This document shows, piece by piece, positions 1 through 7,503 of a DNA stretch of 64,000 bases; position 1 is the first letter of the stretch; each line of letters starts with the position of its first letter. Location: assembly GCF_900090225.1 (NCBI RefSeq), contig NZ_FMHY01000002.1, positions 7,006,001-7,070,000 on the forward strand, in the 5' to 3' direction. The notes beneath the pieces were generated by a model. That model had not been told where the DNA came from and ran no database searches. It worked only from the letters and a program-made list of their open reading frames with translations. Position numbers and translations under genes: made by a program. Origin of the DNA: Micromonospora eburnea. Its GTDB lineage: Bacteria; Actinomycetota; Actinomycetes; Mycobacteriales; Micromonosporaceae.

Positions 1-73
1 ATCGCCACCCTACCCACGGACGGTGGAGACCGAATCACGCCGGACCGGGATCGGACACCGGCCCGGAAACGGG

Positions 74-340
74 CTACTCGGCCGGCGCGGTCCCGCCCAG
101 CTCGACCGGCCAGGTGCCGGCCAGCTCACTGAGCCGGGCGGCCGCCGCGGCCGGGTCGGCCCCCCGCCCCACGGCCACCCCCAACAGGTACGCGGTGACC
201 GGCGCACCCGGACGTAGCACCTGGTGGGCGACGTCCCGGGCCAGGTCGAGCACGACCGGCACCGACACCTCACCCGGGTCGAGCCCCAGCTCGGCGCAGG
301 CCGCCGTGACCCAGTCGTCCATCACCGTCATCGTGTCCAC
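74..340 (-). CDS. DUF6457-type small protein next to mobA
   Basis: Predicted acidic 88-residue soluble protein that begins with a GTG at 340, 13 bases inside the 3' end of mobA, so the two are probably translationally coupled. The sequence has an 'LGLDPGEV' segment followed by 'LARDVAHQVLRPGAPVTAYL', which resembles the small DUF6457 proteins found beside or fused to MobA in actinobacteria. No catalytic motif is visible. An internal ATG seven codons in (322-320, in MTVMDDW) could also be the start. Its context suggests an accessory role in molybdopterin guanine dinucleotide formation, but that is inference from the neighbour only. Confidence 0.7.
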   Translation of the reverse strand: MDTMTVMDDWVTAACAELGLDPGEVSVPVVLDLARDVAHQVLRPGAPVTAYLLGVAVGRGADPAAAAARLSELAGTWPVELGGTAPAE

Positions 341-978
341 TCCTCGGCCCGGCGTACGTCCTCGTCAGTGTCGCAGTCGAACCAGGGCGGCGGCCCCGAG
401 CCGGACCAGGACACCTCCCGTACGTCCGCCCCGGCCAGCAGCCCACGCACCGGAGCCCCGTCGACCGTGCCGCCCCGCTCGGCGGCCAGCCGGTCGACGG
501 CGGCCCGCAGTGCGGCGACCCGCCACACTCCGCAGAGCTGCTGCCGGCGACCGTCCCCGTCGACGTAGCAGGCGACGTCGGCGGCGAGTCGCGCCGCACC
601 GTCGGCCGGCCGGTGCCGACCGCTCGCCGGGCCGCCGCCCGGCCCCCCGAGCGCGCGCCGGAGGTCGGCCACCGCCGCCGGGGTGAGCAGCGGCAGGTCC
701 CCGGCGAGCAGGGCGACGGTGGTCGTGTCCGGGTCGAGCAGCGCCAGGCCGGCCGCGGTGGCGGCGACCGGGCCGCCCCCGGGCGGTTCCTCGCGGGTCA
801 CCCGTACGCCGTCGGGGACCGGACCGGCCGGGCCGACCACGATCCGTGGGGTGGCGTCGGCGACCGCGGCCAACACCCGGTGCAGCATCGGCCGACCACC
901 GACCGCGCGACCTGGCTTGTCCACTCCACCCATCCGCCGGGCCGCACCACCCGAGAGCACCACCGCCGCGTACGTCAC
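328..978 (-). CDS. mobA: Molybdenum cofactor guanylyltransferase (MobA-like)
   Basis: Predicted 216-residue NTP-transferase that attaches GMP to molybdopterin to form the guanine dinucleotide cofactor used by DMSO-reductase-family enzymes. The N-terminal nucleotide loop 'LSGGAARRMGGVDK' (about residues 8-21) is the MobA signature, and 'LLAGDLPLLTP' carries the metal-binding Asp. The GTG at 978 is chosen because it puts the conserved 'VTYAAVVLSGG' at the N terminus. A longer reading frame reaches 1098 but its extra 40 residues are Arg/Gly-rich and look non-coding. It runs opposite to fdhD, across a 235-bp gap with an inverted repeat, and overlaps the DUF6457 gene downstream. A related nucleotidyltransferase such as MocA is possible but less likely beside fdhD. 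Confidence 0.85.
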   Translation of the reverse strand: MTYAAVVLSGGAARRMGGVDKPGRAVGGRPMLHRVLAAVADATPRIVVGPAGPVPDGVRVTREEPPGGGPVAATAAGLALLDPDTTTVALLAGDLPLLTPAAVADLRRALGGPGGGPASGRHRPADGAARLAADVACYVDGDGRRQQLCGVWRVAALRAAVDRLAAERGGTVDGAPVRGLLAGADVREVSWSGSGPPPWFDCDTDEDVRRAEEWTR

Positions 979-1088
979 CAGGCCACGGTATCCGCGCCGG
1001 GCCGCCGCCACCCGCCAGCCCTCGCGGGTCCGGCCGGTGCGGCCGGCGCGGGCGGCGTGGCCGGCGCGGGGTCGCAAGATCCACTCCA

Positions 1089-1140
1089 CTTGCGGCAAGT
1101 TGGTGTCTCCGCGCCGGTTGAAGGGCCAAGATGCCGCAAG
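1089..1140. repeat. Inverted repeat in the mobA-fdhD intergenic region
   Basis: Two 15-base arms (1089-1103 and 1126-1140) match as inverted repeats at 13 of 15 positions, with a 22-base spacer. The left arm contains its own small palindrome, CTTGC-G-GCAAG. It lies midway between the divergent starts of mobA (978) and fdhD (1214), so an operator or 5'-UTR structure is possible. No known consensus is recognised. Confidence 0.5.
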
Positions 1141-1213
1141 CCGTGCGGGTTACACCAGGCCCCGGGCGGGCGTCACTGTGCGGGCGGCCGGCGGCGCAGG
1201 GCAGGATGGCGGG

Positions 1214-2089
1214 ATGGGACGGGCGACTGACCGGCGTAGCGTGCTCCGGATCGACCTCGACGCGGCGGCCGACGGGCGCGCCCGGGTACGGCGGCAGGAC
1301 ACCCTGGCGGTGGAGGAGCCGCTGGAGATCCGGGTCGGCCCGGCGGGCCCGGGTCGACGGAAGCCGCTGGCGGTCACCATGCGTACCCCGGGCGACGACC
1401 TGGACCTGGCGATCGGGTTCCTGCTCACCGAGGGGCTGATCCGGTCGGCTGAGGATGTGCACACCGCGCAGCTCTGCGCCGGCGCGGAGACGCCGAACAC
1501 CTACAACGTGGTCGACGTGGTGCTGGCCCCGGGCGTGCCGGAGCCCACCACCGATCCGGCCCGCAACTTCTACACCACCAGCTCGTGCGGGGTCTGCGGC
1601 AAGGCGAGCATCGACGCCGTACGCACCCGGTCGCGGTTCGCCGTACGGGACGACACCCTCGCCGTGACCACGGCGACGCTGGCCGCCCTGCCGGACCGGC
1701 TACGCGCGGCCCAGCGCGCCTTCGACCGGACCGGTGGCCTGCACGCCGCCGGCCTGTTCACGGCCGGAGGCGAGCTGCTGGTGCTGCGCGAGGACGTCGG
1801 CCGGCACAACGCGGTGGACAAGGTCATCGGCTGGGCGGTGCGGGAACACCGGCTGCCGCTCGCCGGGCACGTGCTGCTGGTCTCCGGCCGGGCCAGCTTC
1901 GAGCTGACCCAGAAGGCGTGGATGGCGGGGGTGCCGCTGCTGGCGGCGGTCTCCGCGCCCAGCAGCCTCGCCACGGACCTGGCCGAGGAGGCCGGCATGA
2001 CCCTGGTCGGCTTCCTGCGCGGCCAGACGATGAACGTCTACGCGGGCGCACACCGGATCGTCTCCGAGGAGGCCGTGCGGACGGCCTAG
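1214..2089 (+). CDS. fdhD: Formate dehydrogenase accessory sulfurtransferase FdhD
   Basis: Predicted 291-residue cytoplasmic protein that transfers sulfur from a cysteine desulfurase to the molybdenum cofactor, activating formate dehydrogenase. The hallmark is the mobile-loop motif 'TSSCGVCGKAS', with cysteines at residues 125 and 128. The C-terminal half has 'EDVGRHNAVDKVIG' and 'SGRASFELTQKAWMAGVP', both typical of FdhD. The ATG at 1214 is chosen because the upstream in-frame extension (to 683) runs antisense through mobA. No formate dehydrogenase gene is in the window, but mobA is the divergent neighbour, which fits a cofactor-supply role. Confidence 0.95.
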   Translation: MGRATDRRSVLRIDLDAAADGRARVRRQDTLAVEEPLEIRVGPAGPGRRKPLAVTMRTPGDDLDLAIGFLLTEGLIRSAEDVHTAQLCAGAETPNTYNVVDVVLAPGVPEPTTDPARNFYTTSSCGVCGKASIDAVRTRSRFAVRDDTLAVTTATLAALPDRLRAAQRAFDRTGGLHAAGLFTAGGELLVLREDVGRHNAVDKVIGWAVREHRLPLAGHVLLVSGRASFELTQKAWMAGVPLLAAVSAPSSLATDLAEEAGMTLVGFLRGQTMNVYAGAHRIVSEEAVRTA

Positions 2090-2315
2090 CTCAGGTCCCC
2101 CTCGCTGATCGGGACCGGCCGGCCGTGTCATTGGGCCCCGGCACGAATGTCATCAGCGAGCCAGCCAGCTCCAACTCCCTTGCCTGAACGTCGGCCGCCA
2201 CGTGCTTGTCGCATGCCTACCGGGGGTCGACGCCTTTCTCAGCGGTAAGAATCCGGCCCCTGCGCGCACTTCCTGGTGACGGCGTACCTTCCCGCGTTCC
2301 AAGGAGCAGGAGCCA

Positions 2316-2861
2316 GTGACAGAAGCCGACGCGAGCCGACGGTTCACGGCGATATACGACGCGCACCACGCGCAGGTGTACGCGTACGCGGTGAGCCGAG
2401 TCGGACGCCAACTCGCCGACGACGTGGTCAGCGACACCTTCCTCGTGGCGTGGCGCAAGCTGCCCACGGTGCCGGCGTCGCCGTTGCCGTGGCTGCTCGG
2501 GGTGGCCCGCAACGTGCTGCGGGAGCGCTACCGCGACGAGGTGCGGCAGGCCAGCCTGACGGCCGAGTTGCGCGCCTGGGCCGACGAGTCGGCGGCGGAC
2601 GTCGCGGACGGGGTGACCGAGCGGGCAGCGGTGCTCGCCGCGCTCGCCCGGCTCGCCGACGAAGACCGGGAGCTGCTGACCCTGGTGGCCTGGCACAACC
2701 TCTCGGCCCGGGCCGCCGCTCGGGTCGTCGGCTGCTCGACGGCCACCTTCTTCGTACGGCTGCACCGGGCCAGGAAGCGGCTGCAAGCGGCCCTGGCCGG
2801 GCCGGTCCAGGTCGTCCGTCGTTCCCCGATCGCCCAACCTGTCGAGGAGTACAGCAAGTGA
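2316..2861 (+). CDS. ECF (sigma-70 family) RNA polymerase sigma factor
   Basis: Predicted 181-residue extracytoplasmic-function sigma factor. Region 2 reads 'IYDAHHAQVYAYAVSRVG' then 'ADDVVSDTFLVAWRKL' and 'PWLLGVARNVLRERYR' (about residues 12-70). Region 4 is the helix-turn-helix 'LSARAAARVVGCSTATFFVRLHRARKRLQ' split over about residues 129-158. The GTG at 2316 has an AAGGAG ribosome site at 2301-2306. Its stop overlaps the next gene's GTG in a GTGA, so both are made together. The partner looks like a membrane-anchored regulator, the usual arrangement for an ECF and its anti-sigma. Confidence 0.92.
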   Translation: MTEADASRRFTAIYDAHHAQVYAYAVSRVGRQLADDVVSDTFLVAWRKLPTVPASPLPWLLGVARNVLRERYRDEVRQASLTAELRAWADESAADVADGVTERAAVLAALARLADEDRELLTLVAWHNLSARAAARVVGCSTATFFVRLHRARKRLQAALAGPVQVVRRSPIAQPVEEYSK

Positions 2862-4033
2862 GTCCCCGTAGAGATGTCATGAAGGCGCTGGCCGACGCCC
2901 GCCCCGCCCGACTCGACCCTGACCTGGACAGCCGCCCCGACCCGTACGCGATCACGGCGCACCCGCAGCCGACCGGCACGCCGGCCGCACGCCGGCCGGC
3001 CCGCCGGCTGGTCCTGGCGGGCGTGCTGCCGACCATGGCCCTGGCGGCGGCCGGGGCGGTCTTCCTCACGATCGGCGCGGGCGGGACCGGACCGGCGGGC
3101 ACGTCCGGCGCGGGCGGCCGGACGGCCGACGCCACCGCCTCGGCCCCGCGAACCGCCCGGGACGTGCTCCTGGTCGCGGCCGAGCGGAGCGGGGCTGGTC
3201 CCACCAGCGGTGGTCGCTACTGGTTCAGCGACCAGGAACACGGGACAGTACGCGAGGTTGGCCCCACGAATCGGCGCTACCAGATCGTGCAGCGGCAGGG
3301 CATGCGGGTGTGGGACGGGATATCGCCGAGCGCCCGGAGTGTGGCCTTCGTCCGCGACCTCGGTGCCGTGCCGTTCACCGCTGCGGACCGGGCCGCTTGG
3401 CAGGCCGACGGCGCACCGACGCAGTGGGTGGAGCCCGCACCCAAGGACATCCCCGACGCCGAGCCGATCATCATCCGCGGCACGCCCGGACCGGAGACCA
3501 TCCGGTGGGACGCCGCCAGGCCGATGCCGCCGGATGCGACGGGCGGCAACGTGCCCTACTTCCTCGCCGGTGGCCCCATCTCGCGGGCAGAACTGGCCGC
3601 GGTGCCAACCGAGCCGGCCGCGCTGAAGGCGTGGCTGCTCAACCGGCTGAAGGCCAGCGAGGTGCAGAAGGCCAGCAACGACGCCCTCTGCTGGAGCGCC
3701 CAGGATCTCGTCGTCGACCTGCCGGTGTCGCCGCAGGTGCGGGCGGCCGCGTACCGGATGCTCGCCGACCTGCCCGGGGTGACGTCGCTCGGTGAGGCCA
3801 CCGACCAGCGGGGACGTGCGGGCGTGGCGGTCGGGTTCGCCCGGAAGGGCGACGGCGGCCACTGGGGCCAGACCCGGCTGATCATCGACCCGCGCACCGG
3901 CCAGGCACTCGCCAGCGAGTCCTGGGACCTGGGCGCCGGCCGGGCTCCGAAGGCCACCGGGGCGCTGCAGAGCTACACCCTCGTGGTGAGCGCCGGCTTC
4001 ACCAACGACAGCCCGCCGGCCCCGCAGAAGTAA
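2858..4033 (+). CDS. CU044_5270-family membrane protein, probable sigma-factor partner
   Basis: Predicted 391-residue protein with a short cytoplasmic N terminus (about 45 residues with 'MKALADARPARLDPD'), one membrane segment (about 47-70, 'LVLAGVLPTMALAAAGAVF') and a roughly 310-residue extracytoplasmic domain. The outer part ('YWFSDQEHG', 'GMRVWDGISPSARSV', 'ALCWSAQDLVVDLP', 'MLADLPGVTSLG') matches my memory of the actinobacterial CU044_5270 family that usually follows an ECF sigma gene. The GTG at 2858 overlaps the sigma stop and has GAGGAG at 2844-2849. No zinc anti-sigma motif (HxxxCxxC) is seen, so an anti-sigma role rests on topology and coupling alone. Confidence 0.8.
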   Translation: MSPRRDVMKALADARPARLDPDLDSRPDPYAITAHPQPTGTPAARRPARRLVLAGVLPTMALAAAGAVFLTIGAGGTGPAGTSGAGGRTADATASAPRTARDVLLVAAERSGAGPTSGGRYWFSDQEHGTVREVGPTNRRYQIVQRQGMRVWDGISPSARSVAFVRDLGAVPFTAADRAAWQADGAPTQWVEPAPKDIPDAEPIIIRGTPGPETIRWDAARPMPPDATGGNVPYFLAGGPISRAELAAVPTEPAALKAWLLNRLKASEVQKASNDALCWSAQDLVVDLPVSPQVRAAAYRMLADLPGVTSLGEATDQRGRAGVAVGFARKGDGGHWGQTRLIIDPRTGQALASESWDLGAGRAPKATGALQSYTLVVSAGFTNDSPPAPQK

Positions 4034-4046
4034 CCGCCCTCTCCCC

Positions 4047-4086
4047 GGTGTGCGGTGCGGACGCCTCGGTGTCCGCACCGCACACC
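4047..4086. terminator. Bidirectional hairpin terminator
   Basis: Perfect 16-bp stem (4047-4062 with 4071-4086) and 8-base loop, lying between the converging ends of the CU044_5270-like gene (stop 4033) and the DUF4192 gene (stop 4110). There is no T-tract, as is common for GC-rich actinobacterial terminators. Confidence 0.75.
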
Positions 4087-4109
4087 CGTCTCGGCGCCGT
4101 GACGGCGGG

Positions 4110-5153
4110 TCAACGGGCGCCACGACGGCTCCGCCTGCGACGGACGACCTCGCGGGAGGCGACCGCGGGCCAGCCGTCCAGTTCGGACGGGGGCAGCCCA
4201 CGCCGGAGCACGTCGTCCAGGAGCAGCGCGAGTGAATAGTCGGGGTGGGCGGTGAGCACCCGTTCCAGGGCCACCGCCGCCAGGGCACCGTAGCCGGCAC
4301 GCCAGGCCGCGAAGGCGAGCAGGCTGCCCGGGGCGGCGATCAGCTCCGGCTCGGCCCGGCGCAGCACGTCCGTCCAGAGGCTGATGTCGGTGTCCCGCCC
4401 ATCGGTCCGCTCCCAGGCGTGGTCGCGTACCGGGAGGTGGGTGAGGAGCACGGTCAGCCAGGCCACCTCGTCGTCGCCCAGCCGCTCGCCGCGCCGCTGC
4501 CGACGGAACGCGCCACGCAGGGCCGCCACCCCGGCCGAGCGGACGGACCGGCCGCCGACCAGCGCGGTCTCGGCCGCGTCCTCGGTCAGCTCGGCCAGCC
4601 GGCGACGGGCCCGGATGGTGGCCCGGCGCATGGCGACCCGGATCGGCCCGTCGAGCGGGGACACCTGCGCGGTCAGCGCGGCCCGGTCGGGCAGGGCGAC
4701 CTGACCGGCGAAAACCGCCGTCGCGCTGACCTCGCTGGCCTTCGGGTCGTACGGGGTGCCGTCGGGCGGGCAGCAACCGGGGTCGGCGCAGAGGTAGGAC
4801 CACCAACGCCCATCGGTCACCCGCAGCGCGTCGAGGACGAGCAGACCGGCCTCGTCCAGGGCCGCGCCGACCGCCTCGACCGCTCCGGTCACCCGGGCGG
4901 CCGCACCGAAGCCGATCACGGTGGCGGACTCGGTGCTCTGCCGGGCGACGACCTGCGCGAGATGCCAGGCAGCGGGTCGCGGGTCGGCACCCGGCTCGGG
5001 CAGGTCGCCCCGGGCGGCGAAGACAACCCGGCGGCCGCGCAGCGCCACCACGACCACGCTCTCGGTGGGATGGAAGCCGAGCAGGTACGGCACCGCGGCG
5101 ATGAGGTCGGCGGGGGAACGGACGGCGAGCCGGGGGTGGTCGGTCGGAGTCAT
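4110..5153 (-). CDS. DUF4192 domain-containing protein
   Basis: Predicted 347-residue cytoplasmic protein of unknown function. The N terminus 'SPADLIAAVPYLLGFHPTESVVVVALRG' and the middle 'GRWWSYLCADPGCCPPDGTPYD' are the recognisable signature of DUF4192, a family restricted largely to actinobacteria. No catalytic motif is known to me for it. The C terminus is Arg-rich. It diverges from the kinase-like gene at 5316, and the gap holds a perfect DnaA box pair 40-60 bp upstream of this start. Confidence 0.88.
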   Translation of the reverse strand: MTPTDHPRLAVRSPADLIAAVPYLLGFHPTESVVVVALRGRRVVFAARGDLPEPGADPRPAAWHLAQVVARQSTESATVIGFGAAARVTGAVEAVGAALDEAGLLVLDALRVTDGRWWSYLCADPGCCPPDGTPYDPKASEVSATAVFAGQVALPDRAALTAQVSPLDGPIRVAMRRATIRARRRLAELTEDAAETALVGGRSVRSAGVAALRGAFRRQRRGERLGDDEVAWLTVLLTHLPVRDHAWERTDGRDTDISLWTDVLRRAEPELIAAPGSLLAFAAWRAGYGALAAVALERVLTAHPDYSLALLLDDVLRRGLPPSELDGWPAVASREVVRRRRSRRGAR

Positions 5154-5192
5154 GCGGGCAGCGTGCGCGGCGGGCCGCCGGCTCGACAGACC

Positions 5193-5220
5193 CTGTGGAC
5201 GACACGCCGCTTATCCACAG
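5193..5220. promoter_or_regulatory. Inverted pair of DnaA-box-like sequences
   Basis: TTATCCACA, a perfect consensus DnaA box, lies at 5211-5219 on the plus strand. TGTGGACGA (complement TCGTCCACA, one mismatch from the actinobacterial TTGTCCACA) lies at 5194-5202. Together they form CTGTGGA-N14-TCCACAG. They sit in the 162-bp divergent gap between the DUF4192 and fructosamine-kinase-like genes. Confidence 0.55.
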
Positions 5221-5315
5221 ATACGGAGAGTATTGGTGCAGGTGAGCGCCGTACGGCGGGTGTCGGGACGACACACGGCCCACCGGGAGTCGGCCGGACC
5301 GGCTACCTTGCGCTC

Positions 5316-6230
5316 ATGGACCTGGCGTACCTGCGGGCACACCCGGAGCACCTGCCGACCTTCCTGACCCATCAGCGGATCCGGGAGACGCCGGTCTCCG
5401 GCGGGGACATCTGCGTCGCGTCCCGGCTCACCCTCGACGACGGGCACTCGGTATTCGCCAAGACCTGGCCGGAGCACGCCGGGCGCCCGCTGCCCGAGGG
5501 CTTCTTCGCGGCCGAGGCGGCCGGGCTGCGCTGGCTGCGCGAGGCGGGCGCGGTGCCCGTACCGGAGGTGGTGGCGGCGCTGCCGGAGCTGCTGGCGCTC
5601 GACTGGGTCGAGCCCGGCGAGCCGACGCCGGCCGCGGCCGAACGGTTCGGCCGCGAGCTGGCCGCGCTGCACCGGGCCGGTGCGCCCGCCCGCGGTGCCG
5701 AGTGGACCGGGTTCATCGGCGCGCTGCCGCAGGACAACACGCCGGGCGCGGGACCGTGGCCGGAATGGTTCGCCCGCCGGCGGCTGCTGCCTTACCTGAG
5801 GATGTCGGTCGACAACGGCGCGCTCGCCGGCGGCCGGGCCGCGCTGGTGGAGCAGGTGATCGACCGGATCGGGGAGCTCGGCGGCGACGAGCCGCCGGCC
5901 CGGGTCCACGGCGACCTCTGGCCGGGCAACCTGCTCTGGGGTGCGGACGAGCGGGTGTGGCTGGTCGATCCGGCCGCGCACGGCGGCCACCGCGAGACGG
6001 ATCTCGCCCAGCTCGCGCTCTTCGGCGGCGCGCCGCACCTGGACCTGATCCTCGCCGCCTATCAGGAGGTGTGGCCGCTGGCGGACGGCTGGCCGGCCCG
6101 GATTCCGCTGCACCAGCTCCACCTGCTGCTGGTCCACACGGCCCTCTTCGGCGGGGCGTACGCCGACGCGGTGGGCACCGCGGCCCGCGCCGCGCTTCAG
6201 GGTCGCCGACGCGCTACGGTCGACGGGTGA
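5316..6230 (+). CDS. Fructosamine kinase family protein (protein-kinase-like fold)
   Basis: Predicted 304-residue soluble enzyme of the fructosamine/ketosamine-3-kinase family, which phosphorylates sugar adducts on amines and so helps remove glycation products. The Brenner-type catalytic motif 'RVHGDLWPGNLLWG' and the metal-binding 'VWLVDPAAHGGHRETDLA' are intact. The N-terminal 'DDGHSVFAKTWP' carries the likely ATP-binding Lys. The ATG at 5316 places the family's N-terminal start correctly; the long upstream frame is antisense to DUF4192. Its stop overlaps the moaA start, although no functional link to molybdenum cofactor is evident. The true substrate could be another small molecule. Confidence 0.88.
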   Translation: MDLAYLRAHPEHLPTFLTHQRIRETPVSGGDICVASRLTLDDGHSVFAKTWPEHAGRPLPEGFFAAEAAGLRWLREAGAVPVPEVVAALPELLALDWVEPGEPTPAAAERFGRELAALHRAGAPARGAEWTGFIGALPQDNTPGAGPWPEWFARRRLLPYLRMSVDNGALAGGRAALVEQVIDRIGELGGDEPPARVHGDLWPGNLLWGADERVWLVDPAAHGGHRETDLAQLALFGGAPHLDLILAAYQEVWPLADGWPARIPLHQLHLLLVHTALFGGAYADAVGTAARAALQGRRRATVDG

Positions 6231-7243
6231 CCGCCACCCCGACGACGACCGACGGGGTCCTCGTCGACCGGTACGGCCGCGTCGCCCGGGACCTGCGGGT
6301 CTCACTGACCGACCGCTGCAACCTGCGCTGCACCTACTGCATGCCGGCTGAAGGGCTGCCCTGGTTGGCCAAGCCGCAGCTGCTCACGAACGACGAGATC
6401 GTCCGGCTGGTCCGGGTCGCGGTGCATCGGCTCGGCGTCACCGAGGTCCGCTTCACCGGTGGGGAGCCGCTGATCCGGCCCGGCCTGGTCGACATCGTGT
6501 CGGCGGTGGCCGAGCTGACGCCCCGGCCCCGGATCTCGCTGACCACCAACGGCCTCGGGCTGGCCCGGCTCGCGCCCGCCCTGCGGGCCGCCGGTCTGGA
6601 CCGGGTGAACGTGTCGCTGGACACCCTGGATCACGCCCGGTTCACCGAGCTGACCCGGCGGGACCGGCTGGCTGACGTGCTCGCCGGGCTGGCCGGCGCG
6701 GCGGCAGCCGGGCTGACCCCGGTCAAGATCAACACGGTGCTCATGCGCGGGATCAACGACGACGAGGCACCCGCGCTGCTCCGGTTCGCCCAGGCCCACG
6801 GCTACGAGCTGCGCTTCATCGAGCAGATGCCGCTGGACGCCCAGCACAACTGGGACCGCGCGACGATGGTCACCGCCGAGGAGATTCTCGCCGCTCTACG
6901 CGCCGAGTTCGACCTGAGCGAGGACCCGGCCGAGCGGGGCGCGGCACCGGCCGAGACCTGGCTGGTGGACGGCGGGCCGACCCGGGTCGGCGTGATCGCC
7001 AGTGTGACCCGCCCCTTCTGCGGCGACTGCGACCGGACCCGGCTCACCGCCGACGGCCAGGTCCGCGCCTGCCTCTTCGCCACCGAGGAGTCCGACCTGC
7101 GCGGCGCGCTGCGCGCCGGGGCGGACGACGTCGAGCTGGCTCGGCGGTGGCGTACCGCGATGTGGGGCAAGCGGGCCGGGCACGGCATCGACGACCCGAA
7201 GTTCCTGCAACCCGCCCGCCCGATGTCGGCGATCGGAGGCTGA
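6227..7243 (+). CDS. moaA: GTP 3',8-cyclase MoaA (radical SAM)
   Basis: Predicted 338-residue radical-SAM enzyme that converts GTP to 3',8-cyclo-GTP, the first step of molybdenum cofactor synthesis. The SAM cluster motif CNLRCTYC gives cysteines at residues 31, 35 and 38. 'RFTGGEPLIRPG' is the GGEP motif. The C-terminal second cluster region reads 'FCGDCDRTRLTADGQ' and then 'ACLFATEE'. The protein ends in Gly-Gly, which is required in known MoaA proteins. The GTG at 6227 overlaps the kinase-like stop. moaD follows after 3 bases, so moaA-moaD form one unit, while moaC, moaB, moeA and moaE lie 12-15 kb away. Confidence 0.97.
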   Translation: MTATPTTTDGVLVDRYGRVARDLRVSLTDRCNLRCTYCMPAEGLPWLAKPQLLTNDEIVRLVRVAVHRLGVTEVRFTGGEPLIRPGLVDIVSAVAELTPRPRISLTTNGLGLARLAPALRAAGLDRVNVSLDTLDHARFTELTRRDRLADVLAGLAGAAAAGLTPVKINTVLMRGINDDEAPALLRFAQAHGYELRFIEQMPLDAQHNWDRATMVTAEEILAALRAEFDLSEDPAERGAAPAETWLVDGGPTRVGVIASVTRPFCGDCDRTRLTADGQVRACLFATEESDLRGALRAGADDVELARRWRTAMWGKRAGHGIDDPKFLQPARPMSAIGG

Positions 7244-7246
7244 CCG

Positions 7247-7492
7247 GTGCAGCTCACCGTCCGCTACTTCGCCGGTGCGCGCGCAGCCGCCGGCCGCGCC
7301 GAGGAGACCGCGACCGCCGGTCGTCCGCTCGACGAGCTTCTCGACGAGCTGACCGCGCGGCACGGCGAAAGACTGGCCGTCGTGCTGACGGCGGCCAGCT
7401 TCCTGGTCGACGGGGTGGCCTGCCACGATCGTCGCACGCCGCTGCCGGCCGGGGTGACAGTTGACGTGCTGCCGCCGTTCGCGGGCGGCTGA
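7247..7492 (+). CDS. moaD: MoaD/ThiS family sulfur-carrier protein
   Basis: Predicted 81-residue ubiquitin-fold protein, the small subunit of molybdopterin synthase. It ends in 'PPFAGG', so the Gly-Gly tail that is adenylated and thiocarboxylated is intact. The N-terminal strand 'LTVRYFAGARAAAGRAEE' is typical of MoaD rather than ThiS. The GTG at 7247 follows moaA by 3 bases. Its catalytic partner moaE is at 19.9-20.3 kb on the other strand. Confidence 0.92.
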   Translation: MQLTVRYFAGARAAAGRAEETATAGRPLDELLDELTARHGERLAVVLTAASFLVDGVACHDRRTPLPAGVTVDVLPPFAGG

Positions 7493-7503
7493 GGGAGGCT
7501 CCC

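Noticed and set aside
1..73. Left-edge sequence
   Set aside because: Too short and without motif; no feature can be supported.
979..1098. Longer N terminus of mobA reaching 1098
   Set aside because: The extra residues are Arg/Gly-rich, have no homology character and lie before the conserved nucleotide-binding start.
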